A stretch of DNA of 64,000 nucleotides, taken from assembly GCF_900155865.1 (NCBI RefSeq), contig NZ_LT707006.1:4633779-4697778 (forward strand). The letters are read 5' to 3'. The notes below the pieces were generated by a model that did not search any database, was not told the origin of the DNA, and saw only the letters and a list, made by a program, of their open reading frames with translations. Within the stretch, counting starts at the first letter, position 1, and each line of letters begins with the position of its first letter. This document shows, in pieces, positions 54,606-63,398 of the stretch. This DNA is from Bacteroides bouchesdurhonensis. GTDB taxonomy: Bacteria > Bacteroidota > Bacteroidia > Bacteroidales > Bacteroidaceae. Made by a program: the position numbers and the translations under genes.

Positions 54606-55865
54606 ATGATGTTTCTATTGTCTTCCGCCTTTGTTTTTGCGACAGCAAAAATACGATTTATTTCCCTGATATACAACTTTTTACGCATAATACTACTAAA
54701 GAAGAAACACCTTGACTGTCTTCGTGGCAGCATCCTGACTCATTTGAGAAAATTTGTATCCTCAGTCCCTGAATACCGCAGAACAAGCAGGGGAAACTTC
54801 AAGCACAAACTTGAAGACATACTCATGCTTGTCATATTGGGGAGACTCAGCAAGTGTATTACCAGGGCTGAAATACTTCAATTTGGCAAACATCACTTAA
54901 AACGCCTGCAGGGGAAAGGGCTATTCCCGTATGGGCTACCCTCAGCAGCTACGCTTTGCCGTGTGTTTCAAAGCATAGACGATGAAAAGATGGCTGAGCG
55001 CATGTCTGCTTTTGCAGATGTTTTCCGCAAGGAAATATCCACTACGGCAACTGATATCATTTGTATTGATGGCAAGGCCATGCGGGGTACCTTGTACGAC
55101 AACGGACGTAACCCTGATATCGTCTCTGCCTACTCACTTGGTTCGGGCCTTACTTTGGCTACTGATATTTGCAAGGAGAAAAGTAATGAAATCAAATCCG
55201 TGCCCCGGTTATTGGACAAACTAGACGTGTCAGGATGTGTAGTCACAGCAGACGCCATGTCATTCCAAAAGGTAATAATAGACAAGATTAGAGATAAAGG
55301 AGCAGACTTCGTGATCGAACTCAAGGCGAATCAAAGATCTTTGCGCTATGGACTTGAAGATTCTATAAAGACCGCCACCCCGACTGATGTCTACAAGGAA
55401 GGTCCATACTTGGAACACGGCAGGATTGAGTCAAGGATATGCCGTATATACCGTGGGGAAGAACTTATTGTGGACAGGGAAAAATGGAATGGCAATTTGA
55501 CAGTTATAGAAATAGTCACATCTACCGAAAAAAAGTCCGATGGCAGGAGTACATCTGAACAGCGACTCTACATTTCAAGCCTGGATAGCAGTGCAGAGCG
55601 GCTTAGTCAGATAACCAAACAGCATTGGGCTATTGAAAGCATGCACTGGGATCTTGACCGCAATCTCCGGCAGGACAGCATAAAGCGTAAGGCTGAACGG
55701 GCGGCCAGGAATCTGGACACAATTCAAAGGATGGTGTTGGCATTGATTGCCGTTTGGAAGAACAGAAGGAAAAAAATATCAGATAAGCAAAAGGGTACAG
55801 CTGAGATAATAAGGGAACTATCGGTAAGCTTCACTAACGTGTTGCATTTTTTGGCTCAAAAATGA
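54606..55865 (+). CDS. ISAs1-family transposase
   Basis: DDE transposase of up to 419 aa. An N-terminal DDE_Tnp_1-associated region (RGNFKHKLEDILMLVILGRLSKC) precedes the DDE catalytic core: DIICIDGKAMRGTL, VVTADAMSFQK, then KQHWAIESMHWDLDRNLRQD. The first 35 or so residues are hydrophobic and atypical, so the true start may lie downstream of the ATG at 54606. The frame is uninterrupted. Confidence 0.92.
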   Translation: MMFLLSSAFVFATAKIRFISLIYNFLRIILLKKKHLDCLRGSILTHLRKFVSSVPEYRRTSRGNFKHKLEDILMLVILGRLSKCITRAEILQFGKHHLKRLQGKGLFPYGLPSAATLCRVFQSIDDEKMAERMSAFADVFRKEISTTATDIICIDGKAMRGTLYDNGRNPDIVSAYSLGSGLTLATDICKEKSNEIKSVPRLLDKLDVSGCVVTADAMSFQKVIIDKIRDKGADFVIELKANQRSLRYGLEDSIKTATPTDVYKEGPYLEHGRIESRICRIYRGEELIVDREKWNGNLTVIEIVTSTEKKSDGRSTSEQRLYISSLDSSAERLSQITKQHWAIESMHWDLDRNLRQDSIKRKAERAARNLDTIQRMVLALIAVWKNRRKKISDKQKGTAEIIRELSVSFTNVLHFLAQK

Positions 55866-55922
55866 GAAAAATTCAGATTTGACATATTCGTAACGCATTG
55901 ATTACCAACAACGGGATACCCG

Positions 55923-55962
55923 CCCATGCCGCACTGGCATGGGTAGGGGGATTGTACCCCTA
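55923..55962. other. Twin hairpins at the right end of the insertion sequence
   Basis: CCCATGCC-gcact-GGCATGGG is followed immediately by TAGGGG...CCCCTA, between the transposase stop and the right terminal repeat. They may stop transcription entering or leaving the element. Confidence 0.65.
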
Positions 55963-55989
55963 AATCAAAACTTAAATGAAAAAGCCGTG

Positions 55990-55998
55990 ATCAATAAT
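55990..55998. repeat. Right target-site duplication of the insertion sequence
   Basis: ATCAATAAT, identical to 54448-54456. Confidence 0.9.
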
Positions 55999-56000
55999 TA

Positions 56001-56060
56001 GTTCAACCCCGGCAAACAGTTTTGAGAGATTCCGAAAGACTGTTTACTCATCTGTTGAAC
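56001..56060. other. Nested two-stem hairpin
   Basis: Outer arms GTTCAAC / GTTGAAC (56001 and 56054) enclose AAACAGT / ACTGTTT (56014 and 56039), directly next to the insertion-sequence target site. Confidence 0.6.
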
Positions 56061-56077
56061 ATATACGGCAAAAAGCT

Positions 56078-56227
56078 ATTCCATAAGGTGAAACGAAGTG
56101 TTCCACTATATAAAACACCTTGTTCTACTATATAAAACACTTTGTTCTGCTATATGAAACACTTTGTTATATATAGGAGAACAAAGTGTTTCACCTAAGA
56201 GAAACTAATGGTTTACACATGGATATA
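56078..56227. repeat. 22-bp-period array of GTTTC/GTTCT...GAAAC palindromes (array 2)
   Basis: Units start at 56078, 56100, 56122, 56144, 56166 and 56188 (22 bp apart) with a degenerate seventh at about 56210. Examples are GTTCTGCTATATGAAAC and GTTCCACTATATAAAAC; spacers are gaagt, acctt, acttt, acttt, aaagt, taatg. Complementary spacers create a perfect 14-bp hairpin TGAAACACTTTGTT / AACAAAGTGTTTCA (56155-56193). Same unit length and period as 12864-12969, including the final spacers aaagt and yaatg. Confidence 0.85.
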
Positions 56228-56282
56228 ATACGGCGGATTAAATTATCGACCTCAATTAGTACACCTAAAATAGTCAATTAAT

Positions 56283-56393
56283 GGTGATAGGTGATAGAGA
56301 AGGTGATAGGTTAAAAAACAACCTATCACCCTCTCAAGCATCGATGAATAAAGGGTTACAGAAGATTGGTGATAGGTTGATAGAGAAAATGAT
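56283..56393. repeat. GTGATAGG repeat and hairpin block
   Basis: Several GTGATAG copies, including two related segments GGTGATAGG(t)TGATAGAGAA at 56283 and 56368, and a perfect 11-bp hairpin GGTGATAGGTT / AACCTATCACC (56302-56330). Confidence 0.7.
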
Positions 56394-56512
56394 GTTTTTT
56401 GTATAGTAGACCAAACAACTACCCGACACATTACCACCCGTTTACAAATCTTAATCTTCTGCAAGCGACTAAAAAAAGAAATAGATTTCCAATATAAATA
56501 TGTATATTTGCA

Positions 56513-56520
56513 AGCTCAGA
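56513..56520 (+). promoter_or_regulatory. Candidate -7 element for parA
   Basis: TATATTTG matches TAnnTTTG; it would leave a leader of about 155 bases before parA. Confidence 0.45.
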
Positions 56521-56680
56521 AAAGATAATCTGATGATAAAACAGCCTAAGTTCGTAATTGCCTTGCACGACAGTTATTAACAAAACAGGTGACTTATCAA
56601 CAGAAATTGCAAAGTTTCTATTTTTTCGTAGGCGCTCTAAGGATTTATCACTTATTTCGCTGCCAATAAATTTAGAGAAT

Positions 56681-57445
56681 ATGGGAAAAATTATTGCTTT
56701 GGCCAATCAAAAAGGTGGTGTAGGTAAAACAACGACTACGATCAATCTCGCAGCGTCACTTGCCACACTCGAAAAAAAAGTACTCGTGGTAGATGCCGAT
56801 CCGCAAGCAAATGCCTCTTCCGGCTTGGGAGTAGACATCAAGCAATCGGAATGCACTATCTATGAGTGCATTATAGACAGAGCCAATGTACAAGAAGCCA
56901 TCCTCGACACGGAAATAGATTCTTTAAAAGTCATCTCTTCACACATCAATCTTGTAGGAGCCGAGATTGAAATGCTGAACCTTCCCAATCGCGAAAAGAT
57001 ACTAAAGGAAGTACTTACGCCCTTAAAGAAGGAATATGACTATATCTTGATAGATTGTTCACCGTCGTTAGGACTGATTACGATCAATGCATTGACTGCT
57101 GCCGATTCGGTAATCATCCCCGTGCAAGCTGAATATTTTGCCCTTGAAGGAATCAGTAAGTTACTGAATACAATCAAAATCATTAAGTCAAAATTGAACC
57201 CAGCTTTAGAAATCGAAGGATTCTTGCTTACCATGTACGATTCTCGTTTACGGCAAGCCAATCAGATTTACGACGAAGTCAAGCGACATTTTCAGGAACT
57301 AGTGTTCAACACTGTTATTCAACGAAATGTCAAACTGAGTGAGGCACCTAGCTACGGTATTCCGACTATCCTTTATGATGCGGATTCCACCGGTGCAAAG
57401 AACCACCTTGCCCTCGCAAAAGAGATTATTAACAGAAATAAATAA
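56681..57445 (+). CDS. parA: Chromosome partitioning ATPase ParA/Soj
   Basis: A 254-aa deviant Walker-type ATPase that binds DNA non-specifically and drives ParB-parS segregation. Walker A QKGGVGKTT begins at residue 10, with VVDADPQANASSG and YILIDCSPSLGLITINAL following. The open frame extends upstream to 56558, but MGKIIALANQ at 56681 is the family start. parB follows after 10 bases. Confidence 0.96.
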   Translation: MGKIIALANQKGGVGKTTTTINLAASLATLEKKVLVVDADPQANASSGLGVDIKQSECTIYECIIDRANVQEAILDTEIDSLKVISSHINLVGAEIEMLNLPNREKILKEVLTPLKKEYDYILIDCSPSLGLITINALTAADSVIIPVQAEYFALEGISKLLNTIKIIKSKLNPALEIEGFLLTMYDSRLRQANQIYDEVKRHFQELVFNTVIQRNVKLSEAPSYGIPTILYDADSTGAKNHLALAKEIINRNK

Positions 57446-57455
57446 CGAAGAAGAT

Positions 57456-58346
57456 ATGGCAACACAAAAAAGAAATGCATTAGGACGTGGACTCGACGCC
57501 TTGCTCTCAATGGATGATGTGAAAACCGAAGGTTCTTCTTCCATTAATGAAATAGAATTGGCTAAGATTTCTGTCAATCCAAACCAACCACGCCGTGAAT
57601 TTGATCCGACGGCATTACAGGAATTGGCGGATTCAATTGCAGAAATCGGTATTATCCAACCAATCACTCTACGCAAACTCTCGGATGATGAATACCAGAT
57701 CATCGCCGGAGAGCGTCGTTACCGTGCTTCACAAAAAGCAGGAATGAAAACAATCCCTGCCTACATCCGCACAGCCGACGACGAAAACATGATGGAAATG
57801 GCGCTGATTGAAAACATCCAGCGTGAAGACCTGAATGCGGTGGAGATAGCACTCGCCTATCAACATCTGCTCGACCAGTATGAATTAACTCAGGAACGCT
57901 TGAGCGAGCGTATCGGTAAAAACCGAACGACTATTGCCAACTACCTGCGTTTACTGAAACTGCCGGCCCCGATACAGATGGCTCTGCAAAACAAGCAGAT
58001 TGATATGGGGCATGCCCGTGCACTGATTTCATTAGGCGACCCTAAATTGCAAGTAAAAATATTCGAAGAGATACAAGAACATGGATACTCCGTTCGCAAA
58101 GTGGAAGAGATAGTTAAATCACTTAGTGAAGGAGAAATCGTGAAAAGCGGTACACGGAAGATCACTCCCAAACGTGCCAAACTTCCGGAAGAGTTTAATT
58201 TATTAAAGCAACAGCTATCCGGTTTCTTCAACACCAAGGTACAACTCACTTGCTCCGAAAAAGGTAAAGGAAAGATCAGCATTCCTTTCGGAAATGAGGA
58301 GGAATTGGAACGTATCATGGAAATCTTCGATACGCTAAAAAAGTAA
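57456..58346 (+). CDS. parB: Chromosome partitioning protein ParB/Spo0J
   Basis: CTP-dependent DNA clamp of 296 aa that loads at parS. The N-terminus has KRNALGRGLDALL (ParA-interacting), then the ParB/Srx nucleotide-binding motifs IVISPNQPRRxF-like VNPNQPRREF and IAGERRYRA, the helix-turn-helix (LSERIGKNRTTIANYLRLL) and a C-terminal dimerisation helix. I choose the ATG at 57456 over the longer frame because the conserved N-terminus starts there. No canonical parS (a CACGTG-centred palindrome) is visible in the window. Confidence 0.96.
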   Translation: MATQKRNALGRGLDALLSMDDVKTEGSSSINEIELAKISVNPNQPRREFDPTALQELADSIAEIGIIQPITLRKLSDDEYQIIAGERRYRASQKAGMKTIPAYIRTADDENMMEMALIENIQREDLNAVEIALAYQHLLDQYELTQERLSERIGKNRTTIANYLRLLKLPAPIQMALQNKQIDMGHARALISLGDPKLQVKIFEEIQEHGYSVRKVEEIVKSLSEGEIVKSGTRKITPKRAKLPEEFNLLKQQLSGFFNTKVQLTCSEKGKGKISIPFGNEEELERIMEIFDTLKK

Positions 58347-59219
58347 ATGACTAGAAAAAGTAAAAGATATCAGCTACTTATCATTACCCTGCTTCTCTGT
58401 TTTATACAGGTGGCAGGGATTGATGTGTATGCACAGGAGCCTGTAACACCAGTACAGAAAGATAGTACAATTCTACAACGGCAGCCTCCGAAAGCACGTG
58501 CACGAAGACATCATGCCCCTGCTCAAGAACAAGATTCATTGAAGAAAGACTCTATAAAATTACTAAAACCGGAACGATTGCAATCGGTAGATAGTCTGTC
58601 TGCTGCAAAAATACAAGTAGCTGATAGTCTGAAAGCCTCCAATCAAATAGAGTTGAAAAAGAAAGGACAACCAGAAGCAATTGTTATCAACCAAGACAGT
58701 CTTCCACGAGTGCAGGATCTTAACAAAAAAATATTCGTACCGAATCCAACCAGAGCCACTTGGCTCGCTGTAGTTTTTCCCGGAGGAGGACAGATATACA
58801 ATCGAAAATATTGGAAACTACCTATCATTTACGGAGGATTTGCCGGTTGCGCCTATGCACTAAGTTGGAATGGGAAAATGTATAAAGACTATTCCCAGGC
58901 TTATCTGGACATAATGGACAGCAATCCGAATACTAAAAGTTATGAAGATTTGTTGCCTCCTAATGCCAATTATAGTGAAGAGCAATTGAAAAATACTATT
59001 AAAAATAGAAAGGATATGTTCCGAAGATACCGGGACCTTAGTATATTTGCATTTATCGGAGTATATATCATTTCCATTATCGACGCTTATGTAGATGCGG
59101 AATTGTCCAACTTCGATATTACCCCCGACCTGAGCATGCGAGTAGAACCGGCAATTATTAATAACCAATTTAACTCCAACAAAAAGTCAGTCGGTCTACA
59201 ATGCGTATTACGATTTTAA
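58347..59219 (+). CDS. DUF5683 exported/membrane protein
   Basis: A 290-aa protein whose start codon immediately follows the parB stop. Signal peptide (about 1-30, ending VYAQEP), a Lys/Gln-rich low-complexity linker, then the DUF5683 core PTRATWLAVVFPGGGQIYNRKYWK with two hydrophobic segments (GGFAGCAYALSW; LSIFAFIGVYIISIIDAYVDA). The family occurs next to parAB in Bacteroidetes. Function unknown, presumably envelope-related given the mltD neighbour. Confidence 0.85.
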   Translation: MTRKSKRYQLLIITLLLCFIQVAGIDVYAQEPVTPVQKDSTILQRQPPKARARRHHAPAQEQDSLKKDSIKLLKPERLQSVDSLSAAKIQVADSLKASNQIELKKKGQPEAIVINQDSLPRVQDLNKKIFVPNPTRATWLAVVFPGGGQIYNRKYWKLPIIYGGFAGCAYALSWNGKMYKDYSQAYLDIMDSNPNTKSYEDLLPPNANYSEEQLKNTIKNRKDMFRRYRDLSIFAFIGVYIISIIDAYVDAELSNFDITPDLSMRVEPAIINNQFNSNKKSVGLQCVLRF

Positions 59220-59253
59220 AAAAGCACAACTAAGATTGAAGTTATTATTAAAC

Positions 59254-60549
59254 ATGAAGAAATTAGTAAACTATTGCCCGATTATTTTCTTTTTTGTACT
59301 AGCAATCCCGCAAGCTAGAGCCCAAAGTGTAGATGTAGTCATCCATGAAAATGGAACCGAACGCAAAGAGAGTATTGATTTGCCGATGAGTATGACATAT
59401 CCGCTAGACAGCTTACTGAATGACTGGAAAGCAAAAAATTATGTTGATTTAGGCAAAGACTGCAGTACAGCGGAAGTAAATCCCCTATTCAGCGATTCTG
59501 TCTATATCGACCGCCTCTCACGTATCCCGGCTATTATGGAAATGCCTTATAATGAGATTGTGCGTAAGTTTATTGATATGTATGCCGGGCGTTTGCGCAA
59601 CCAAGTTTCTTTCATGTTGAGTGCCTGCAACTTCTATATGCCGATTTTTGAGGAAGCATTGGATGCTTATGGACTTCCATTGGAATTAAAATATCTGCCT
59701 ATTATAGAATCAGCTTTGAACCCATCTGCCATATCACGTGCAGGTGCCTCAGGATTATGGCAATTTATGATTGGAACCGGGAAAATCTATGGTTTAGAAT
59801 CTAACAGCTTAGTGGACGAACGTCGTGACCCTATTAAAGCTACATGGGCTGCCGCACGTTACTTGAAAGAGATGTATACAATTTATGGTGACTGGAATCT
59901 GGTCATCGCTGCCTACAATTGTGGTCCTGGCACTATTAACAAAGCGATCCGTCGCGCAGGAGGTGAAACCGATTATTGGAAAATTTATAATTTCTTGCCC
60001 AAAGAAACCAAAGGGTATGTACCTGCCTTCATTGCTGCCAATTATGTGATGACCTATTACTGCGATCATAACATTTGTCCGATGGAAACAAATATTCCGA
60101 CAAGCACAGACACAGTACAGGTAAATAAGAACCTGCACTTCGATCAGATTTCAGAAATATGCAACGTTCCTTTAGACGAGATAAAGAGTTTAAACCCGCA
60201 ATATAAGAAACAGATCATACCAGGAGAAAGTAAACCGTACACCTTGCGACTTCCGATCAACGCAATCAGTACTTTCATAGATAAACAAGATACTATCTAT
60301 GCACATCGTGCCGACGAATTATTCCGTAACAGAAAGACAGTTGCAGTAAATGAACCTACTCCTACTACAAGAAAACAGACTACAGCTGTCATAGGCAAAG
60401 GTAAGCTAACCTATTATAGTATCAAAAATGGAGACACATTATCCTCTATTGCTGAAAAACTGAATGTCCGGGTGAAAGATATACAAAGGTGGAATGGAAT
60501 GTCCAATACCAAAATATCTGCGGGAAAACGATTGAAAATATACAAATAA
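59254..60549 (+). CDS. mltD: Membrane-bound lytic murein transglycosylase D-like, LysM
   Basis: Exported peptidoglycan lytic transglycosylase of 431 aa. Signal peptide ending ARAQS, an SLT domain with catalytic Glu152 in LPIIESALNPSAISRAGASG and LWQFM, then AAYNCGPGTI, and a C-terminal LysM domain (YYSIKNGDTLSSIAEKLNV). A weaker LysM-like segment lies around 295-345. The ATG at 59254 is preferred to the TTG at 59236. It is 34 bases after the DUF5683 gene. Confidence 0.93.
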   Translation: MKKLVNYCPIIFFFVLAIPQARAQSVDVVIHENGTERKESIDLPMSMTYPLDSLLNDWKAKNYVDLGKDCSTAEVNPLFSDSVYIDRLSRIPAIMEMPYNEIVRKFIDMYAGRLRNQVSFMLSACNFYMPIFEEALDAYGLPLELKYLPIIESALNPSAISRAGASGLWQFMIGTGKIYGLESNSLVDERRDPIKATWAAARYLKEMYTIYGDWNLVIAAYNCGPGTINKAIRRAGGETDYWKIYNFLPKETKGYVPAFIAANYVMTYYCDHNICPMETNIPTSTDTVQVNKNLHFDQISEICNVPLDEIKSLNPQYKKQIIPGESKPYTLRLPINAISTFIDKQDTIYAHRADELFRNRKTVAVNEPTPTTRKQTTAVIGKGKLTYYSIKNGDTLSSIAEKLNVRVKDIQRWNGMSNTKISAGKRLKIYK

Positions 60550-60583
60550 ACAGCTTCTTGCTTGCTTCGTTCGGAAAATTGTT

Positions 60584-60591
60584 TATTTTTG
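60584..60591 (+). promoter_or_regulatory. Candidate -7 element of the RelA/SpoT gene
   Basis: TATTTTTG matches TAnnTTTG, 30 bases before the start codon. Confidence 0.45.
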
Positions 60592-60621
60592 CAAAATTAA
60601 GCAAGTGAAAGGATAACAAAT

Positions 60622-62865
60622 ATGGATAATCTGAGTCCCAAAGAAATAGCAGATGAGGAGATGATCAATCAAGCATTCCAAGAATTACTGAATGATTATC
60701 TTGCTACCAAACATCGCAAACGAGTTGAAATCATAACCAAAGCTTTCAACTTCGCCAATCAGGCACATAAAGGAATTAAACGCCGTTCCGGTGAGCCCTA
60801 TATCATGCACCCTATCGCAGTTGCCAAGATTGTATGCAACGAAATCGGATTGGGTTCTACTTCTATTTGTGCAGCTTTGTTGCATGATGTAGTTGAAGAT
60901 ACTGACTATACAGTTGAAGATATAGAAAATATCTTTGGTCCTAAAATAGCCCAGATTGTAGATGGGCTGACTAAAATTTCCGGTGGTATCTTTGGAGATC
61001 GTGCCTCAGCTCAAGCAGAGAACTTTAAAAAGTTACTGCTCACCATGTCTAATGATATCCGCGTTATTCTGATTAAAATAGCTGACCGTTTACACAATAT
61101 GCGGACTCTTGGCTCCATGTTGCCAAACAAACAGTTTAAGATAGCCGGTGAGACTCTTTATATTTATGCACCGTTAGCAAATCGTCTGGGACTCTATAAG
61201 ATTAAAACGGAACTGGAAAATCTCAGCTTCAAGTACGAACATCCTGAAGAATACGTCGAAATAGAGGAAAAGCTGAATGCTACAGCAGCCGAACGTGATA
61301 AAGTATTCAATGATTTCACCGCTCCTATCCGCACTCAACTGGATAAAATGGGACTGAAATATCGGATTCTGGCAAGAGTAAAGTCAATCTATTCCATCTG
61401 GAACAAAATGCAAACCAAGCATGTTCCTTTCGAAGAAATCTACGATTTGCTGGCTGTCCGCATTATTTTCGAACCGCGTAATCAGGAAGAAGAACTTAAT
61501 GATTGTTTCGATATTTACGTATCTATTTCCAAGATATACAAGCCTCATCCCGACCGACTTCGTGACTGGGTAAGCCACCCGAAAGCGAACGGATATCAAG
61601 CATTGCACGTCACCCTGATGGGAAATAACGGTCAATGGATTGAAGTCCAGATTCGTAGCGAGCGTATGAATGACGTCGCCGAACAGGGCTTTGCCGCTCA
61701 TTGGAAGTACAAAGAAGGAGGAGGTAGCGAAGACGAAGGAGAATTGGAAAAATGGCTGAAAACAATCAAAGAAATACTGGATGACCCGCAGCCGGATGCA
61801 ATAGACTTTCTGGATACCATCAAGCTAAATCTGTTTGCTTCTGAGATTTTTGTGTTCACGCCTAAAGGAGAACTAAAGACGATGCCTCAAAACTCAACAG
61901 CACTCGACTTTGCCTTCTCATTACACACTGATATAGGTAGCCACTGTATCGGTGCTAAGGTTAATCACAAACTTGTTCCATTAAGCCACAAGCTACAAAG
62001 CGGTGACCAAGTTGAAATTTTAACTTCAAAATCACAACGTGTACAACCTCAGTGGGAAGTATTTGCAACCACTGCTCGCGCCCGTGCCAAGATCGCTGCT
62101 ATTCTTCGTAAAGAACGTAAAGCTAACCAAAAGATCGGTGAAGAGTTACTGAGTGAATTCCTAAAAAAAGAAGAAGTTCGTCCAGATGAAGTAGTCATCG
62201 AAAAGCTACGTAAACTCCATAATTCAAAAAATGAAGAAGAGTTTTTAGCAGCTATCGGTAGTAAAGCCATTGTATTGGGTGATGCTGACAGAAATGAGCT
62301 CAAAGAAAAACAAACCAGTAATTGGAAAAAATATCTAACTTTCTCTTTTGGGAATAACACCAAAGAAAAACAGGAAGAGAAGGAACCTCAGGAAAAAGAA
62401 ACGATCAATCCAAAGCAAATACTCAAACTTACGGAAGAAAGTTTGCAAAAGAAATATATCATGGCAGAATGTTGTCATCCTATTCCCGGTGACGACGTTT
62501 TAGGGTACATCGATGAAAATAATCGAATCATTATTCACAAACGACAATGTCCTGTGGCCGCTAAGCTGAAAAGCAGCTATGGAAACCGCATTTTAGCAAC
62601 CGAATGGGATACGCATAAAGAACTTTCTTTCCTTGTATATGTATATATAAAAGGTATAGACAGTATGGGATTACTGAATGAAGTAACACAAGTTATCTCT
62701 AGACAATTGAATGTAAATATCCGTAAGCTGGCAATTGAAACCAATGACGGAATCTTTGAAGGTAAAATACAACTATGGGTACATGATGCCGAAGATGTAA
62801 GGGCTATCTGTAATAATTTGAAAAAGATTCAGAATATCAAACAGGTTACCCGCGTAGAAGAATAG
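60622..62865 (+). CDS. RelA/SpoT-family (p)ppGpp synthetase/hydrolase
   Basis: Stringent-response enzyme of 747 aa. Domains in order: HD hydrolase (about 50-200, with ALLHDVVEDTDYT, His88-Asp89), synthetase (about 255-370, YDLLAVRIIF and ANGYQALHVTLMG), TGS (about 410-470, VFTPKGELKTMP), a helical/zinc-finger-like region with CCHPIPGD and a C-terminal ACT domain (GIDSMGLLNEVTQVIS). The intact HD motif argues for a bifunctional enzyme rather than a RelA-type synthetase only. Confidence 0.95.
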   Translation: MDNLSPKEIADEEMINQAFQELLNDYLATKHRKRVEIITKAFNFANQAHKGIKRRSGEPYIMHPIAVAKIVCNEIGLGSTSICAALLHDVVEDTDYTVEDIENIFGPKIAQIVDGLTKISGGIFGDRASAQAENFKKLLLTMSNDIRVILIKIADRLHNMRTLGSMLPNKQFKIAGETLYIYAPLANRLGLYKIKTELENLSFKYEHPEEYVEIEEKLNATAAERDKVFNDFTAPIRTQLDKMGLKYRILARVKSIYSIWNKMQTKHVPFEEIYDLLAVRIIFEPRNQEEELNDCFDIYVSISKIYKPHPDRLRDWVSHPKANGYQALHVTLMGNNGQWIEVQIRSERMNDVAEQGFAAHWKYKEGGGSEDEGELEKWLKTIKEILDDPQPDAIDFLDTIKLNLFASEIFVFTPKGELKTMPQNSTALDFAFSLHTDIGSHCIGAKVNHKLVPLSHKLQSGDQVEILTSKSQRVQPQWEVFATTARARAKIAAILRKERKANQKIGEELLSEFLKKEEVRPDEVVIEKLRKLHNSKNEEEFLAAIGSKAIVLGDADRNELKEKQTSNWKKYLTFSFGNNTKEKQEEKEPQEKETINPKQILKLTEESLQKKYIMAECCHPIPGDDVLGYIDENNRIIIHKRQCPVAAKLKSSYGNRILATEWDTHKELSFLVYVYIKGIDSMGLLNEVTQVISRQLNVNIRKLAIETNDGIFEGKIQLWVHDAEDVRAICNNLKKIQNIKQVTRVEE

Positions 62866-62886
62866 AGAAGCATCACACACAATCAA

Positions 62887-63009
62887 ATGATGAAAAAGCA
62901 AATGGAAAACAAAACATCTAACAGTACCTTAGTATATAACGGAGGAAAACAGTTAAACAACCTCTTTTTAGAGAATAGAGATTCTAATAACAAATTCAAA
63001 TCAATATAA
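62887..63009 (+). CDS. Candidate 40-aa reading frame
   Basis: MMKKQMENKTSNSTLVYNGG onward, Asn/Lys-rich, 21 bases after the RelA/SpoT stop on the same strand. No family recognised; composition is close to random AT-rich translation. Confidence 0.2.
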   Translation: MMKKQMENKTSNSTLVYNGGKQLNNLFLENRDSNNKFKSI

Positions 63010-63033
63010 AAAAGAGTTCCAAAGCTTTCCTCC

Positions 63034-63378
63034 CTAACCTCGCCCGTCCAACTCTCTTTTAATGGCTAGCAGTTCTTCTTTGATTTCCTTTAGCCGACTG
63101 ACGATTTCATAGTTACGTATAGTCGTTTCCTTATTATCTTTCAATCGTTGACGAGCCCCAGGAAGGGTCATGCCTTTCTCCTTTACCAAATGGTAAATCA
63201 GTCCTATGGTTTCTACGTCCTCCTTGCGATATTGACGTACTCCTCTTCCACTAGTCCTAGGAGAAATCTGTGGAAATTCTTTTTCCCAAAACCGAAGTAA
63301 AGAAGGATTGACACCAAACATATCAGCCACTTCCGCAATCGAATAATATAATTTTAATTCTTTATCAGTATGAAGCAT
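63034..63378 (-). CDS. MerR-type HTH transcriptional regulator
   Basis: A 114-aa DNA-binding protein. The winged HTH (YYSIAEVADMFGVNPSLLRF, then WEKEFPQISPRTSGRGVRQY) is followed by a short dimerisation helix; there is no ligand-binding C-terminal domain. Target genes unknown. It lies 20 bases after the M23 peptidase gene on the same strand and is probably co-transcribed with it. Confidence 0.88.
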   Translation of the reverse strand: MLHTDKELKLYYSIAEVADMFGVNPSLLRFWEKEFPQISPRTSGRGVRQYRKEDVETIGLIYHLVKEKGMTLPGARQRLKDNKETTIRNYEIVSRLKEIKEELLAIKRELDGRG

Positions 63379-63398
63379 GAAACTCGTTGTTTAAAGTC

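Larger units (their letters stand above)
54457..55989 (+). mobile_element. Complete ISAs1-family insertion sequence, 1,533 bp
   Basis: Bounded by perfect 19-bp terminal inverted repeats (CACGGCTTTTTCATTTAAG at 54457-54475 and its complement at 55971-55989) and flanked by 9-bp direct repeats. It carries one transposase gene and appears intact, so it may be active. It lies between surE (divergent) and the second palindromic array. Confidence 0.93.
55999..56680. other. Repeat-rich region upstream of parA
   Basis: About 680 bases without a credible gene. It contains a nested hairpin (56001-56060), the second 22-bp palindromic array (56078-56227), a GTGATAGG repeat/hairpin block (56283-56393) and the parA promoter region. 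Confidence 0.7.

Noticed and set aside
54485..54733. 82-codon minus-strand open frame at the left end of the insertion sequence
   Set aside because: It is antisense to the transposase start and spans the element's leader; it is most simply an artefact of the element.
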